Assembly: GCF_933775445.1 (NCBI RefSeq)
Contig: NC_065878.1
Coordinates: 4,734,001-4,798,000 of the forward strand
From: Argentina anserina
Taxonomy: Eukaryota > Streptophyta > Magnoliopsida > Rosales > Rosaceae
Direction: 5' to 3'
Length of the DNA: 64,000 bases
A program made the position numbers and the translations under genes. The notes beneath the pieces are model-generated. The model was not told the origin of the DNA. It ran no database searches and saw nothing but the letters and a program-made list of their open reading frames with translations. Of this stretch, positions 34,121-52,583 are shown in pieces. The stretch's first letter is position 1, and each line of letters opens with the position of its first letter.

Positions 34121-35836
34121 TACAATATCTGACTAAAGGTCTCCACCAGTCGAGAACCAGAGGGATATAGTTCAATAAATTAGCTTTGCTTTAGTAATAA
34201 GCTCAGTTGATACTCGGATATCATGGTCAATCTGAGAACATATTCTGTTGTGAGGGATGGAGAATGAGGTACTGGGTGCCTGTGGCTCCCATATCTTTAA
34301 AGGATTGATGCTTCCTAATCGTCACTCAGCATCACTCAGTTGTATATAAAAGCATCGTCCCCGATATTAATAGCAAGGGAATTTCCATTTTCTGTTCTTT
34401 TCCTCGTGTCAATAATCTACTCCTATTTTTGGCTGCATTTTACTGAATTTTCTCTGTGCCTCAGATCATTTCAATTCCACGTATTTGTGTACTTTATTTT
34501 CCTTTTTCTTCCTGGTAAGGATGATGATCTGACTGGTGATGAGCAAGACTGTAACACTGACTGTACAGATCAAGTATATTTATATGTTGAGTACATAAGT
34601 TTTCAAATATAAGTATATATTTTCATTTCCTGAACATCCCAAGAAATGAAAATTGATCTTCATAAGTAGGAACTTGATGTTGTTAATATGAGGTTATAGT
34701 ATCTCTATTCCTTAATCAGGTAAGCAGGATCGTATTGGATAATGCATTTGATTTTGGGATCAAGTGTCCCGTCTTCCTGCTCATTCTTTTGATGCCTTGG
34801 TGGAACATTTGTTTTAACAAAATCAAAGGCCTTGAGAGGAAAAATTGGAAGATGTTCATTGCTAGATAAAAGATTCAGGATATGCTAATGTTTTCTCATG
34901 CCTCTGCTAACGTGACCTTAAATTTTTTGTTCATCGGTTTTTGCCGAGAGATGCAACACTCATTTCCCTCTTCATTACTGAGGAAATGGAAGAGAGTTTC
35001 GTGTCACAGATAAACTGGTTTAAGCTTTTTCATAGCTTTGAGCAAAGCACAGAATATAGATTATTGACAGCTTTTGGTGTTTTAAGCATAATTTCACTCT
35101 TTTTTAGGTAGATTGAGTCTATAGTGCCAGTTAATAGACAGTGCTCTCTATCTTCATCTTTACTAGAAACCAGCGGGCAAAAGCCCAAGAAAAAAAAAAG
35201 TTACTGATTCGTATAATATGCTTAGTTCCTAAAGTCGGGTTACTTGTGCTTGAAGGATTTGAAGGCATTGCCACAGCCTATAATGGTGCTTGCAAATTTT
35301 TGATATCACGAGGACATAAACTACACCGAGAAATGTGTGATGGAGAAAATAATGGAAAGGAGTGGAGAATAAAGCACATGCCCAATTCATGCAATTAAAA
35401 TCTCCTCTCCTTATGCTCCCTTGTTGGAAAAGAGCCATTGCTTACTTGGATTTCAAGTTTCTTATCTGCTTTTTCTGTGAATAATTAAAAATTATATAAA
35501 TAAAGAAAAAAAAAGGTGGAAATGTAGTGGAAGTGAGACTGAGATAGAATAGAATTATAGAAACATACAATACACACTCCTGCTTAATGGTTATATATCG
35601 TATATGTGAATCTTCAATGAAGAAAAATAATACCATGATCTTCTATTCTATTACATGATTGATTGCTATGTTTCCTGAAGATATATGTTGTTTCTCAGCA
35701 AGGCTAAAAACAAGATGAAAATATTTCTGAAAAATTAATTAAACAACCTGCATTTCTTCTGTCAATGATTGCAGATCTAATGTTGTATATTATGAACTAA
35801 AAAAGTATCTTAGATGCTTTGCTCGAGGTTCAAGCT
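34121..35836. other. Intergenic region between NCA1 and the subtilase
   Basis: The first 250-500 bp should be the NCA1 3' UTR (a candidate AATAAA-like signal ATTAATAGCA is weak). The remainder is AT-rich and no gene or element terminus was recognised. Confidence 0.4.
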
Positions 35837-35843
35837 TATAAAA
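35837..35843 (+). promoter_or_regulatory. Predicted TATA box of the subtilase gene
   Basis: TATAAAA lies 108 bp upstream of the chosen ATG, a normal spacing for a short 5' leader. Prediction from sequence only. Confidence 0.5.
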
Positions 35844-35950
35844 AGCATTTACTTCAGAGTTCAGACTTAAACTTCAAACTACATGTGTGCCTGCATAAGT
35901 ACATATTCCAAACAACTCCTTCACCAGGTCACTCCCTGCACTGATCATCC

Positions 35951-40953
<5,003 letters not shown>

Positions 40954-41676
40954 TTAGGAAGTGTAAAGTGTTAGTGCTTGAAGTCTATTAAAAGATAAAA
41001 GAGAACTAATTAATCCTTGAGGGGGTAATGTGCAACAGAAGATAATAAAAGTTCCACACATGTATATTTATATATCTTTATGCCTGTGGGTGTGTATCTT
41101 ACATTAGAAGTCCCAATTTGATTTTCCAAATTGTTCTATATGCTAAAGTAGTACTCCGAATATGCATAATGAAGTATAGCAAGTTGGAGCAGAAGGCTCT
41201 TTCATGTTTTGTAATTTGATGAGATAAAGGTATAATCTGGACAATATTATCTCATTAATTTTTTGATCCTGCTGTTGCTTGATCTAATTTGGCTGCAAAA
41301 TTATGCAACTGAAATATGATATTTTTCACCCATGGAGATTGACTCTTTACCACAACTTTGTTTCCTAGTTTGTGAAATATGTTACTGGTTAATTGCTCTA
41401 CATGTTGTAGTGCTGATTGTAGTTTTATGTTGGAAATCCTTATATGCCATTTAAACACTAGATTATATCATCATATGGATTGAAATGAAGAGGAATACAA
41501 CATGAGTGCAAATTAGATGCACTATTTAACAAACAGAAGACCATGATCGTGAAACAAGAAGTAATCAAATTTTGCTAGTGCAAATGGGTGCTGTAGGGTG
41601 CTGTATGTGACCCCTTATTCTCCTTGTCCGATGCCTGTAGAGGACAAAGGTCATGGTGTTGGTTTGATCAAGTATC
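40954..41676. other. Region between convergent subtilase and germin-like genes
   Basis: Holds both 3' UTRs. ACAATATTATCTC and other AT-rich text follow the subtilase stop; no other gene was seen. Confidence 0.45.
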
Positions 41677-42300
41677 TCATTTATGAGGGGCAAAGCCAGC
41701 CTTGATCTTCTCAATGGTATCAACATCAGTCTTGAATGATTTAGCAAGGATCTTATCGTCGATCCCAGAGGCAAACAGTGAAAGTGGCACTGAAACTGTT
41801 CCAGCATTTGCACTTCCAAAGGCTGAAATAGCAATGGCTGGGATGCTGGGCTGTGAGTTATACTAATAGTGGACTAGTCCCTTTGGAAACACAAACATGT
41901 CGCCAACTTTAAGCTTTTGAGTATACAAGACGTTCTTTGTGTCGACAAACCCTACTTCCAAGTAACCAGCAACAAGGAACAATAGTTCAGATGAGCGAGG
42001 GTGAGTATGAGGAGGGTTTACTCCACCATTTGCAGGAAACTTAAGCACCGCATATGACACACTCTGGCCATCAAGAGCGGGAAATTCAGTCAAAGAAGCT
42101 TTAGTGACCTTAAAAGTTTCAGGAACTCCATCAAATATTCCGCGGAATTTAGTGTAAGTGAAAAATGTTCCATCAACTTTGGTGTTATTTGGCTGCACTA
42201 TAAAGTCGGAAAGGATATCAGGATCACCTGCAATGGCCTTTTCAGAAGTGGTGGCCAGGGTAAGTGCTAGTATCAGTGCTGCAAAATATCTGAAGGCCAT
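41677..42300 (-). pseudogene. Germin-like protein (GLP9-type) with in-frame stop in cupin motif 2
   Basis: Intronless frame from ATG at 42300: signal peptide (YFAALILALTLATT), then DPDILSDFIVQPN, then FKVTKASLTEFPALDGQSVS. Cupin motif 1 is NPPHTHPRSSELLFLVAGYL (both His, the Glu), and motif 2 is VGDMFVFPKGLVHY. A TAG (41865-41863) stands where family members have Gln (CAG, one C-to-T change), then the same frame continues YNSQPSIPAIAISAFGSANAG and SFKTDVDTIEKIKAGFAP to TGA at 41679-41677. Total would be about 207 residues, the normal germin-like length. Germin-like proteins are secreted, manganese-binding hexamers. The break removes the last Asn of motif 2 and the C-terminal helices, so a stable protein is unlikely unless the stop is read through. 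Confidence 0.88.
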
Positions 42301-42346
42301 AGTTAACTTATGGATTGATTGCCTGAGAAATTATGGTGCTGACCTC

Positions 42347-42356
42347 CTATTTATAA
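42347..42356 (-). promoter_or_regulatory. Predicted TATA box of the germin-like gene
   Basis: TATAAATAGG on the minus strand, about 47-56 bp upstream of the ATG. Typical plant core promoter form, so the promoter appears undamaged. Confidence 0.55.
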
Positions 42357-42721
42357 TCATTATCTATTTATCTTTTTAACATGCTATTAGTAATGTAAGA
42401 GATCATTTTCTAAGAGCTGGTGAACAGATTCTTGTAGCCAGCTGCTGCTGTAATTTACAATGTTGTTTCTGTGTTTTCTTCTACTTGGCATGATTGAAAT
42501 ATTACAAGCCTGCATGTATGTGGCCTCTTTGTATCTCATTAGCGGAACATGAATTTTGACTGAATTTTCTAGGACGCTTTGTATGAAAATGTCAGGATTT
42601 GAAATGCATCAAGTAGAATAAGCCCTATGATTAGTAGATAGATACATATAGCATTTTCTTCGGTTTACCAGGTAGTATTTATCGGCCGAAAAGAAAAAAG
42701 CAAGAATGCAGATGTTTAACC

Positions 42722-43248
42722 TATGAAGCACGGACACGTGCTATGGGCAACATATTGCGTGTCCGACACGGACACAGACACGCGGACACGCACCAACTCA
42801 TAATAAAAGTGAAAGTGCTTATAGTGAGATCCGACCCTTAGTCATCCAAGGCACTCAACAACTCCTCAATCATTCCAACATATTCAGTTTTTGTTATATT
42901 TATGCACACTTTAATATATATAAGGAGAGAAACTCGTGATGAAAATAAGAATGCTTGTGGTGGGATTTGAACCTTGGTTATCTAAGGTACTTATCAAGTC
43001 CTTAGCCATTTTAACAAGTTATGTTTTCATCATTTTAATGCACACTTTGACATATATATACATCTAAAATTCTAAATACTTTCAAATTTATAAATTATTT
43101 TTTTAAATAAATATATATATTAAAATAATATTTAATTAACATGTCCACCACGTATCCGTGTTCAAAAAAATTTTTATATGTCGTGTTTACGTATCGAATT
43201 GTGTCCAATACGGACACTCGTGTCCGTGTCCGTGTCTGTGCTACTTAG
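42722..43248. mobile_element. MULE-type MITE with 9-bp duplication, 527 bp
   Basis: TGTTTAACC is repeated exactly at 42713-42721 and 43249-43257. The ends TATGAAGCACGGACACG and (reverse complement) TAAGTAGCACAGACACG match at 14 of 17 positions. GGACACG motifs repeat in both subterminal regions. A 9-bp duplication is typical of Mutator-like elements; an 8-bp reading (hAT) is possible. Non-coding. Confidence 0.8.
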
Positions 43249-43530
43249 TGTTTAACCCTTAAACCCAAATAAGCAGAGACGAATTCCATGCCAAATTTCA
43301 AAGTAATGAATTAATATCAGGCAATCATTGAAAGAGACTTTTTCTATGAGTTTAGTCATAAAGCTACTTGCAATCTCATTTCATTTGCTATTTGGTGCGA
43401 GTTATTTTCTTCTGTATGTTTGTTAATGGCCATGTTTGCTAGTTGGTTTTGATCTTTTCCGTCTGATGACCAGCTCTTCGTATTTAGTTCACTATATATT
43501 TACCCAACTACTTGAATTTGAATAGAACAA

Positions 43531-45100
43531 TGATGATTGCTCGATTACTCGACATCAATATTTAACCCTGAACACATCATAGTAGTATAAAGTAAGAGGG
43601 TATCGTTCACAAACCGGGGATCCAGCCAGGGCTTAGGATCACAGTATTTACACGAATTCATAAAGATATAAAAGGTTGATATAGATTTTGGATTGAATCA
43701 TAAAAACAGTAAATAAAACCTAAACTAATATATACATGTGATCAACCAACCAACACATAAACAATCACCAAAACATCTCATACAAAGGAAATCGAACCAA
43801 GCTCTATGTCTTTCTTCTAGCATCATGCCGAGACCATATATTGAACAACTAAGGTTGGATCATGCAATCTAAGTTCCAAATCAGTAACCTATATGCATAG
43901 ACACTTAACACATTCAAGTCTTGCCACTCGGCTTCATTGAAATCTAACATGTTCATCTTACCACATAATCCCAAAGCCATGCATATCGAATTCATTAAGT
44001 ATGTCACCTACTTAACCCCCAATCATGCAATTTCGAAAATCATATAGAAAAGAATAAACATATTCATAGCATAAGTCTTTAATCCAACAACCTAAATATC
44101 ATGCTACAATCGTACACATAACACTTCGAAATCAAAATTGATCAAGAACAAGGTTCGGCAGAAACCAAAAACAGAAATTCCATAAAACCAAAACATAATT
44201 TCGAATCCTTTATATAAATTGAATCAAGTAGCTATTTCATAGACAAAATTGATACAAGATTACTCTAAACAAATCGCAACTCATCCAAGAACAAGAATAA
44301 AACCAAAAACCGAATTGAAATAAAGAGAGAATCATGGTTACACTTTATCAATCAATCGATCCTACAAGGTGTAGCCAAGACTTCTATGGATGAAACCTCT
44401 TCTCAATCGTGCTTCAAGGCTATAGATAAAGGTGGAGAATGGTGGAATCGGTTTTAGGATTTCTTGGAGGGATGAAGGATGAATTCGGCAGAGCTATGGC
44501 TGTGTTTGTGTATAGGCTGATGATCCTTCTGAATGGAGAGGCCGGCCTCTATATATAGAGGTCTAGGAAGCCTTCTTGCCGTGCCATAAGGAAATAGAAT
44601 CCAATTGGGAAACTGAAATCCTCTTTGTTATGGATTTGATTTATGTACTCCATATCCAACTTGATGTAGGAAACCAAGTCCAACAGGGAGAACTCTAAAG
44701 GCAGCTCGGCAACAATCTTGGTCCAACTAGGAGTAGCTAGGCCGGCCTCCTCTTCTCCTTCTTCAACTCGAATATGATTTCCTTGTTCAACTAGGAATGC
44801 ATCTCGGCAACTCTTCTTTCTTTCCAAATATGATTTGTCTTTCCTGAAAAGAATTCGTCGATTAAGGAATAGGAAAGAATGAAAATAGGAAAGTAGAGTC
44901 CTAGTCGAGTAAGGAATCCTAGCTCAATCAGGAGTTCTAACACTTAGCACAATTTCATCATCAAATGATCTCAATTCGAAATAGCTCTACCTAGAACAAA
45001 CATATGACAAATATGAACCTAAAGCAACTAAATAGGAAGTAACAAAGCATAAGAATAGGGCATATATACATTAAGAACGTCACACTTTGTGCTCCTATCA
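43531..45100 (-). repeat. 3' LTR of young Athila-like element (1570 bp)
   Basis: Matches 53253-54822 with only three differences found by eye. On the plus strand it begins TGATGATTGCTCG and ends GTGCTCCTATCA. The flank AACAA (43526-43530) is repeated after the other LTR. A TATA-like CTATATATAG is at 44549-44558. The 92-codon minus-strand ORF in it has no known domain and recurs in the other LTR. Confidence 0.95.
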
Positions 45101-46922
45101 ACAACCCCACACTTAGACTTTGCTAGTCCCTTAGCAAACACTAAAAAGAAAAATCAAAACATAAACGAAATCAAAACACTAAAGCTAACGACACACATTC
45201 TAATGCCTTCAACGTTTTGTCTCAGAGATCTTCAAACTCACAGCATCAAGAATAACACTCAATCGAAATAGATAAGATGAATTCAATGGTTAATAAACAT
45301 GAAATTTCGTTTAACAAGTAAGACATGGCAGAAACAAAGGTGAAATCAAGCTCGACATGTTCAAAACAAGTTCAAATTCAACTCACATAGGATACGCACT
45401 CCAAATCTTTTCTCTCAAGAACATGGCATATGCTTAAAAGCTTTTCACACACAAGAGTTATGAACAAAGTGAAATCGAAAACCTCATGAAAGATATCAAT
45501 CATATGCACAAATGAACCCAAACCATAAGCTTACTCATGAAACAAACTCCACAAATCAAGGACTACTCATTTTAAGAATCATGCGGATCTTTAGAAAAGG
45601 GATAGGTTAGGCTCGGCATGGACATATTTTCAGGGTAAAAGGAATCACAAAGGTCATCCTCAAGACTTAGCAGAGCAAAACATCCACCTTATGTCGCCAT
45701 ACTCCATAAAACAAGGGCCAAATATCATCATGTTGGACCCATTCTTCACTTTATACATTGTGAAAACGAACAAAGGCTAAAGTATAACATTATTGAGCCT
45801 TCAACAAATACATCACAACTCCAAATTCACATAAACAAGTATGTATGCCGAGATCATCATTCATACTTTCTTTCATATTTTTCTTTTCTTTTCTTGCCGT
45901 GCCTATATCTTTTTCTCTTCTTTCTTTTCACACGGCATCTTTCAATTTTTCTCATACTTTTTACTCTTTTCACGGCATAACATACATACAATAGCGTAAC
46001 CCCACACTTGAATCAAGTCATCACTCCATATTACATCCAAAATCGGCTCTGCCAAGCCTCAAAGACAAGGTAGAGATATAACTATACTAAGCAAGGATAT
46101 AACATGTTGGTAATGAAAGAAAAAGGCTTAACGTAGGCTCAAAGGGGTTAACACTAAGGTGTCCCACGCAGGGCTCAAATAGGGATGTACGGCTTTTTGG
46201 CTTAAGTGGTGGAAATCCTAAAAAGATCCAACAATCCTTTTCAAAATCAGAGTATATTATGACATAAAGTTTCGAAAGTTTCACAAAGTAAGTTCTAGCA
46301 TTCTCTAGTTCATTGCAATTCTATGGCATATGAATTGATCAAAATAGATGTAATGAGGTTATAAAGCCAAGAAACGATAGAATAACTCTCCAAAGAAAGG
46401 CACAAGTATATGGCTCGAATCTCACATAGGTTACATGAATTCAAAACAAGTAAGGAACATGCTCATTCTGTACCTAAGTTTCAAAATCCTCATCTACTAC
46501 ATGTTCGTACAAAATCTACACATCGATTAACCATCAAATAACAATAAGTTCATTTCAATATCATGCTCATCTATCAACCATAAATTCAAAGATCAACTCA
46601 TCCTAGACAGTTAAAGGCATACCTAGGACTCAAAACAAAAACAAAACAACTAAACAACTTCAAAAATCGAAAAACAGAACTAAAATAACACTAAAATTTC
46701 GAAAATCAAAACACAAAATTGAAACACATAAGCATCAAACAATAGAATACAACGAATGATGTATACCCCACCCCACACTTAAAACTTACATTGCCCTCAA
46801 TGTACAATATGATAAGCAACGAAAATTAAAAAGAGATAAGGGATAAGAAAATGCAAACACTCGTTGATGGCTCCTTCATTGGCTTAAGTTTAGAGTCTAT
46901 AGCCTAGACTATCTTCAAAGCA
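45101..46922 (-). other. Non-coding spacer between pol and 3' LTR of the young element
   Basis: No long frame. The polypurine-type word CCCCACACTT (AAGTGTGGGG on the element strand) occurs at 45105-45114, next to the LTR, and again at 46000-46009 and 46771-46780. Confidence 0.75.
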
Positions 46923-49900
46923 TCACTTGCTTGCCGTAGGATCAAGGAGAGACGTCTCCTCCACGTTATGTGCCACAAAATTCTCATAGTACGGCTTCAA
47001 GCGATGTCCATTGACCGTGAATTCCTTATCAATCACAACACCTTTAATCCTGATAGCACCAGAAGGAAAAATATTAGTAACAACAAACGGTCCAAGCCAC
47101 CTAGAACGGAGCTTGCCCGGAAACAATCTAAGTCGAGAATTAAACAAAAGAACTTTCTGCCCAACGACAAAGTGTTTCTTCCTAATCATGCGGTCATGGA
47201 ATGTCTTAGTCTTCTCCTTGTAAACCATTGCCGAATCATAGGCCTCATTTCGAATCTCTTCAAGCTCATGCAATTGTAGCTTCCTATGTAATCCGGCCTC
47301 ATCAATATCCATGTTAAAATTCTTCACAGCCCACCATGCACGATGTTCAAGCTCCACGGGAAGATGGCACGCCTTGCCATAGACTAGTCGAAATGGTGAC
47401 ATGCCAAGGGGAGTCTTGTATGCCGTCCTATAGGCCCAAAGAGCATCATCTAATCGTTGAGACCAATCCTTGGGTGATGGTCCAACAGATTTCTCCAAAA
47501 TTCTCTTGATCTCACGATTAGATAGCTCCACTTGTCCACTTGTTTGGGGGTGATAAGGCGTAGCAACCTTATGCTTGATTCCATACTTCTTCAACAACGC
47601 CTCAATGGTACGGTTACAAAAGTGAGATCCTTCATCACTAATGATAACTCTCGGCATACCAAACCTAGAGAAAATGTTAGAACGAAGGAAATCTGCAACA
47701 ACTCGAGAATCATTAGTCCGGGTGGCCTTTGCTTCCACCCATTTCGAAACATAGTCAACACAAACGAGTATGTATAAGTAACCATTTGAGCTAGGAAAAG
47801 GTCCCATGAAATCAATACCCCAACAATCAAAAATTTCGACATATATAATCGGTGTCATAGGCATTTGATCTCTAGATCCTAAGTTTCCCATGCGTTGGCA
47901 TCTATCACAAGTCATGCAAAAATGATATGCATCTTTGAAAATCGTAGGCCAAAAGAAACCACATTCTAACACCTTAAGAGCAGTCCTACGTGAACCAAAA
48001 TGTCCTCCACAAGATTCAGAATGGCAAAAAGTAAGTATAGAATGATGTTCATGTTCAGGGACACACCTCCTAATGATTTGATCAACACAGTGTTTCCACA
48101 AGTATGGTTCATCCCAAACATAGTACTTAGCTAATGCCTTAAGTCTATTCTTTTGAGCATGCGATAATGTATCAGGAAATTGCTTAGAAACAAGATAATT
48201 GACAATATCAGCATACCATGGCTCACTTACCTCAACTCGAAAGAGTTGCTCGTCCGGAAAGCTCTCTTGGATGGCCAAGGGCTCGGCATCTCTTACCAAA
48301 CGACTCAAATGATCCGCCACAACATTGTCACTTCCCTTCTTGTCCTTGATTTCGAGATCAAACTCTTGGAGTAAAAGAATCCATCGAATCAATCTCGGTT
48401 TGGCATCCTTCTTTCTCATTAAATACTTCAAAGCTGCATGGTCAGTGTAAACAATAACTTTAGATTGAAGTAAGTAAGAACGAAACTTATCTAGAGCAAA
48501 GATCACGGCAAGAAGTTCTTTTTCAGTTGTGGTGTAGTTTTGTTGAGCATCATTGAGTGTTCGTGAGGCATAGTAGATGGCGTAGGGCTGCTTGTCCTTC
48601 CTCTGCCCTAGCACGGCTCCAACTGCATAGTCGGAGGCATCACACATCAACTCAAATGGCAAGGACCAATCCGGCGGTGCCATGATCGGTGCTGAAGTTA
48701 GGAGCTTCTTCAAGGTCTCGAATGCATGCTTGCAATCATCATCAAAGTTGAATGGGACGTCTTTTTGAAGCAATGAACTCATTGGTCTCGCAATCTTGGA
48801 AAAATCCTTGATAAACCTACGATAGAAACCTGCATGTCCAAGAAACGATCGAACATCCCTCACACTTGTGGGGAGGGGTAAGTGACGCACAAGATCTATT
48901 TTAGACTTATCAACCTCAATTCCCCTAGATGAAACAATATGACCTAAGACAATGCCTTGCGTGACCATAAAGTGACATTTTTCCCAATTCAAAACCAAGT
49001 TAGTTTCCTCACAACGTTTGAGCACAAGTTCAACATTTTCTAAACAAGTTTCGAAATCTTCACCATAGACAGAAAAATCATCCATGAAAACTTCAATTTT
49101 AGAACCAATATACTCGGAGAAAATATGATACATACAACGTTGAAACGTACCTGGGGCGTTGCATAAACCAAAAGGCATGCGACGATAAGCAAACGTACCA
49201 AAAGGGCATGTGAACGTAGTCTTCTCTTGATCTTCTTCCGCAACACTTATTTGGTTGTATCCACTATATCCATCAAGGAAACAATAGAAAGAGTGACCAG
49301 CTAACCTTTCAAGCATTTGATCAATGAATGGCAATGGCATGTGGTCCTTCCTTGTTGTCGCATTGAGCTTCCTATAGTCAATACATACCCTATGTCCGGT
49401 CACTGTCCTTTGAGGCACCAATTCGTTGTCCTTGTTCTTCACCACCGTGATGCCCGACTTCTTTGGCACAACTTGAATGGGAGAGATCCACCTACTATCC
49501 GAGATGGGGTAGATCACGCCACAATCGTGCAACTTAGTGATTTCATCCTTTACAACTTGCATCATTGGTGGATGAAGGCGTCTCTGACCTTCCTTAGTTG
49601 GTTTGGCACCATCTTCTAGCAATATTCGATGCACACACATGGTAGGGCTAATTCCCTTGATGTCGGCTAAGGTCCATCCTATTGCCGTCTTGTGTCTCTT
49701 CAACACTTCAATCAATCTCTCCTCTTGCTCCTCATTTAGTGCAGATGAAATGATCACGGGCAATGTATCCTCTTCTCCTAGAAACACATACTTCAAGTGG
49801 TCCGGAAGAACCTTAAGATCAAGCTTCGGAGCTTGCACCACAGAAGGAAGATTCTTGTTAGTAGTTAAGAGAATTGGACTAGGAGAGACAAAGCTTACCT

Positions 49901-52583
49901 CACGTGCAACCTCAAGAGAGGTCACGTTCTCAAGAATGAAGGATGGCACGGCATTGTTTGCTTCTAACTCCGAAATGTTAGAACCATCACTTGTAAATCC
50001 GGCCCCTTGGGCAATGGTGAGTGCCAACTCGTCATTTGTCAAAGTATCAAGATAGTTATCTGCAAGGGAATCAAGTATGTCAACTGAAAAACAATCACTT
50101 AATTCCGAAAGAGGATACCTCATAGCTTCAAAGATGTTGAAGCTAATCACTTCACCATCGAACTCAAAGGTGAGTGATCCACTAAACACATCTATTTTCG
50201 TTCGTGCAGTCCTCATGAAGGGGCGGCCTAACAAGATAGGAACCTCCTTGTCATCTGCCTCCGTTGGCTCCATGTCTATGACATAGAAGTCGGCAGGAAA
50301 GATCAAGCTCGAAACCTGCACAAGAACATCTTCAACATAGCCCAAAGGGACTTTGTTGGAACAATCAGCCAATCGAATCACAACATTATCACGTTTCAAA
50401 TCACCTAGACCTAGGTTCTCATAGATATAGTGCGGCATTACATTAATAGATGCACCTAAGTCTAACATTATCTTTTCAAATGTCATGTTTCCGATTGTAC
50501 AAGGGATAGAAAAACTCCCTGGATCCTTAAGCTTAGGTGGTAGCTTTCTTTGGAGCACGGCAGAAACCGTCTCACTCATTGTGAAAACCTCCTTCTCTCG
50601 AGTCATCCTCTTGTTGGTGCACAATTCTTTCAAAAACTTAGCATACTTAGGATTTTGTTGTATGCATTCAATAAGAGGCATGTTCACTTCCACCTTCTTG
50701 AAAATGTCGAGCATGGCTTGATCAGAGTCATCCTTCTTTTGCTTTGCAAATCTACTAGGGAAGGGAACACGAGGAAGATCATTAGTTGAAACCAAACCAC
50801 TAAAGTTAGGATCCTTACCTTTAGAGGGCACGGCATGATCTTCTTTTGGTAAAGGCACGGCATCATTGGCTTTAGAGGAGGCATGGTCCTTCTCTAAGTC
50901 TTTGGCATTGAAATTCTCGGCCTCTTGTCCTTTAGAAGGCACGGCCTTCTTGTGTTGCTGCAATGGAGCATCCAAGGTCCTCCCACTTCGTGTCACCATG
51001 GCCTTTACATTTGGATTAGGCTCAGTTTGGATTGGCAACTTCCCTCCTTCATGGATCTTGCCCATGAAATCGATCACTTGTCCCATCTGCTTCTTAAGCT
51101 CGGTTATATCCTTAGAATGAGCTTGTTGACCTGTAACTAATGCTTGAGTAGCAGAGTTTAGATTTTGTTGCCCTTGAGCAAGAGACTTCAAAAGTTCATC
51201 ATAATTAGGTGAAGATGCATTATTCGAACCATGAACATTAGAGTTAAAGGGAGCAGAACCTTGAGGTACCTGAGGCCTCACAAACAAACCTGAAGGACGA
51301 GGTCCTTGACCTTGAGCATTGGATGGTTGAGCATTGTTGCTCCAACGAAAATTTGGATGGTCTCTAAGTCCAGGGTTGTATGTGTTCGAGTATGGATCGT
51401 ACCTAGGCCTTTGTTGCCCCATAAAGTTCAACTCTTCTTCAGTCATTGCACCATTTGGACAATTGTCAGTTGTGTGATCCTTGAAAGAACAAATGCCACA
51501 TGCTTGAGGGTTGATGCTCGAACCATTGAATGCCTTGACTAGCACGTCAAGCTTCCTTTCTAAAGTTGCCATCTGATTCCTTGCATCAACATCATACACC
51601 CCACGGCTCTTGCTTCCTCTCTTCTCCTTGGAACTAAATTGGCGATTGTTGTCAGCCAAGTCATCAATCAAGGTATAAGCTTCTTGACCGGTTTTGTTCA
51701 TGAAGGTGCAGCCACATGCCGAGTCCACCATGCTCTTATTGGTGGTGTCGAGTCCTTCATAGAAGAATTGCACCAAGTCATCCAACGAAATACCATGGTG
51801 AGGACACTTCCTTTGTAGTTCCTGAAATTCCTCCCAAGCCTCATAGAGTGAATCACCATCTTTTTGAGTGAAGTTCTGAATCTTCCTCCTAAGTCTTTTC
51901 GTGAGTTGAGCAGGGAAGAATTGCTTCAAGAACCTCCTAGTCATTTCGTCCCATGTAGTGATGATTCCTGCAGGCAAAGAATACAACCAACGTTTAGCAT
52001 CATCCTTAAGGGTAAATGGGAACAAAAGCAACCTCAAGCCTTCTTGAGAAAGATGATGAATCGATTGGAGCTTGCAAATGTCCAAGAACTCCCTAAGGTG
52101 AACATTAGGGTCTTCCATTGAAGAACCAGAGTACTTAGGCAGCTGCCCCAGCAATTGAACAGGAATGGAGAAGTTATCTTCATCAGGTGGAGTGAAGGCA
52201 ATGCATGAGGGTGATTCCGGGGTGGTAGGAATGAATGCATTCTTGAGTGCCATTGGAGCACCAACAGGGATTATGTCACGGCCCGCAATTGTGTCTAAGT
52301 CTGACTTGAAGACGAAGGGGAAGGAAAGATCCTCCTCTTCTTCTGATCTAGGTGAAGAGTTTAAGTTTGAATTGCTTGGAGATGTTTCGAAATTCAAAGG
52401 TCTACTTATGAAAGAGTTGTTCAAATCTCTAAGTGCTTGAATTCGATCCTTGAGCTCTTGTGTCTTCTTAGAAAATTCGGACATGCATAGTACCTGTTTA
52501 TATGAAAGGTAACGAGTTAGTATTGAAGAATACATAATGGATACATAAAATTCGTGCCTTCCCTTAGTCATACACACGCACAC
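46923..52583 (-). CDS. Gag-Pol polyprotein of the Athila-like element, 1886 codons
   Basis: Single open frame. The natural start is probably the ATG at 52484 ([15 protein letters not shown]), because the 33 codons before it look like leader. In order (numbering from 52583): capsid with [20 protein letters not shown] and [17 protein letters not shown] knuckle 362-375 ([14 protein letters not shown]); aspartic protease with D708 in [11 protein letters not shown]; reverse transcriptase with [20 protein letters not shown] and FMDD at 1166-1169; RNase H with [23 protein letters not shown] and [10 protein letters not shown]; integrase with an HHCC finger ([11 protein letters not shown] ... CMTCDRC), first catalytic D1591 (GIDFMGP), [10 protein letters not shown] and [10 protein letters not shown]. 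The end VNGHRLKPY is Athila-like. No stop or frameshift in 5.6 kb. Confidence 0.95.
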   Translation of the reverse strand: MCVCMTKGRHEFYVSIMYSSILTRYLSYKQVLCMSEFSKKTQELKDRIQALRDLNNSFISRPLNFETSPSNSNLNSSPRSEEEEDLSFPFVFKSDLDTIAGRDIIPVGAPMALKNAFIPTTPESPSCIAFTPPDEDNFSIPVQLLGQLPKYSGSSMEDPNVHLREFLDICKLQSIHHLSQEGLRLLLFPFTLKDDAKRWLYSLPAGIITTWDEMTRRFLKQFFPAQLTKRLRRKIQNFTQKDGDSLYEAWEEFQELQRKCPHHGISLDDLVQFFYEGLDTTNKSMVDSACGCTFMNKTGQEAYTLIDDLADNNRQFSSKEKRGSKSRGVYDVDARNQMATLERKLDVLVKAFNGSSINPQACGICSFKDHTTDNCPNGAMTEEELNFMGQQRPRYDPYSNTYNPGLRDHPNFRWSNNAQPSNAQGQGPRPSGLFVRPQVPQGSAPFNSNVHGSNNASSPNYDELLKSLAQGQQNLNSATQALVTGQQAHSKDITELKKQMGQVIDFMGKIHEGGKLPIQTEPNPNVKAMVTRSGRTLDAPLQQHKKAVPSKGQEAENFNAKDLEKDHASSKANDAVPLPKEDHAVPSKGKDPNFSGLVSTNDLPRVPFPSRFAKQKKDDSDQAMLDIFKKVEVNMPLIECIQQNPKYAKFLKELCTNKRMTREKEVFTMSETVSAVLQRKLPPKLKDPGSFSIPCTIGNMTFEKIMLDLGASINVMPHYIYENLGLGDLKRDNVVIRLADCSNKVPLGYVEDVLVQVSSLIFPADFYVIDMEPTEADDKEVPILLGRPFMRTARTKIDVFSGSLTFEFDGEVISFNIFEAMRYPLSELSDCFSVDILDSLADNYLDTLTNDELALTIAQGAGFTSDGSNISELEANNAVPSFILENVTSLEVAREVSFVSPSPILLTTNKNLPSVVQAPKLDLKVLPDHLKYVFLGEEDTLPVIISSALNEEQEERLIEVLKRHKTAIGWTLADIKGISPTMCVHRILLEDGAKPTKEGQRRLHPPMMQVVKDEITKLHDCGVIYPISDSRWISPIQVVPKKSGITVVKNKDNELVPQRTVTGHRVCIDYRKLNATTRKDHMPLPFIDQMLERLAGHSFYCFLDGYSGYNQISVAEEDQEKTTFTCPFGTFAYRRMPFGLCNAPGTFQRCMYHIFSEYIGSKIEVFMDDFSVYGEDFETCLENVELVLKRCEETNLVLNWEKCHFMVTQGIVLGHIVSSRGIEVDKSKIDLVRHLPLPTSVRDVRSFLGHAGFYRRFIKDFSKIARPMSSLLQKDVPFNFDDDCKHAFETLKKLLTSAPIMAPPDWSLPFELMCDASDYAVGAVLGQRKDKQPYAIYYASRTLNDAQQNYTTTEKELLAVIFALDKFRSYLLQSKVIVYTDHAALKYLMRKKDAKPRLIRWILLLQEFDLEIKDKKGSDNVVADHLSRLVRDAEPLAIQESFPDEQLFRVEVSEPWYADIVNYLVSKQFPDTLSHAQKNRLKALAKYYVWDEPYLWKHCVDQIIRRCVPEHEHHSILTFCHSESCGGHFGSRRTALKVLECGFFWPTIFKDAYHFCMTCDRCQRMGNLGSRDQMPMTPIIYVEIFDCWGIDFMGPFPSSNGYLYILVCVDYVSKWVEAKATRTNDSRVVADFLRSNIFSRFGMPRVIISDEGSHFCNRTIEALLKKYGIKHKVATPYHPQTSGQVELSNREIKRILEKSVGPSPKDWSQRLDDALWAYRTAYKTPLGMSPFRLVYGKACHLPVELEHRAWWAVKNFNMDIDEAGLHRKLQLHELEEIRNEAYDSAMVYKEKTKTFHDRMIRKKHFVVGQKVLLFNSRLRLFPGKLRSRWLGPFVVTNIFPSGAIRIKGVVIDKEFTVNGHRLKPYYENFVAHNVEETSLLDPTASK

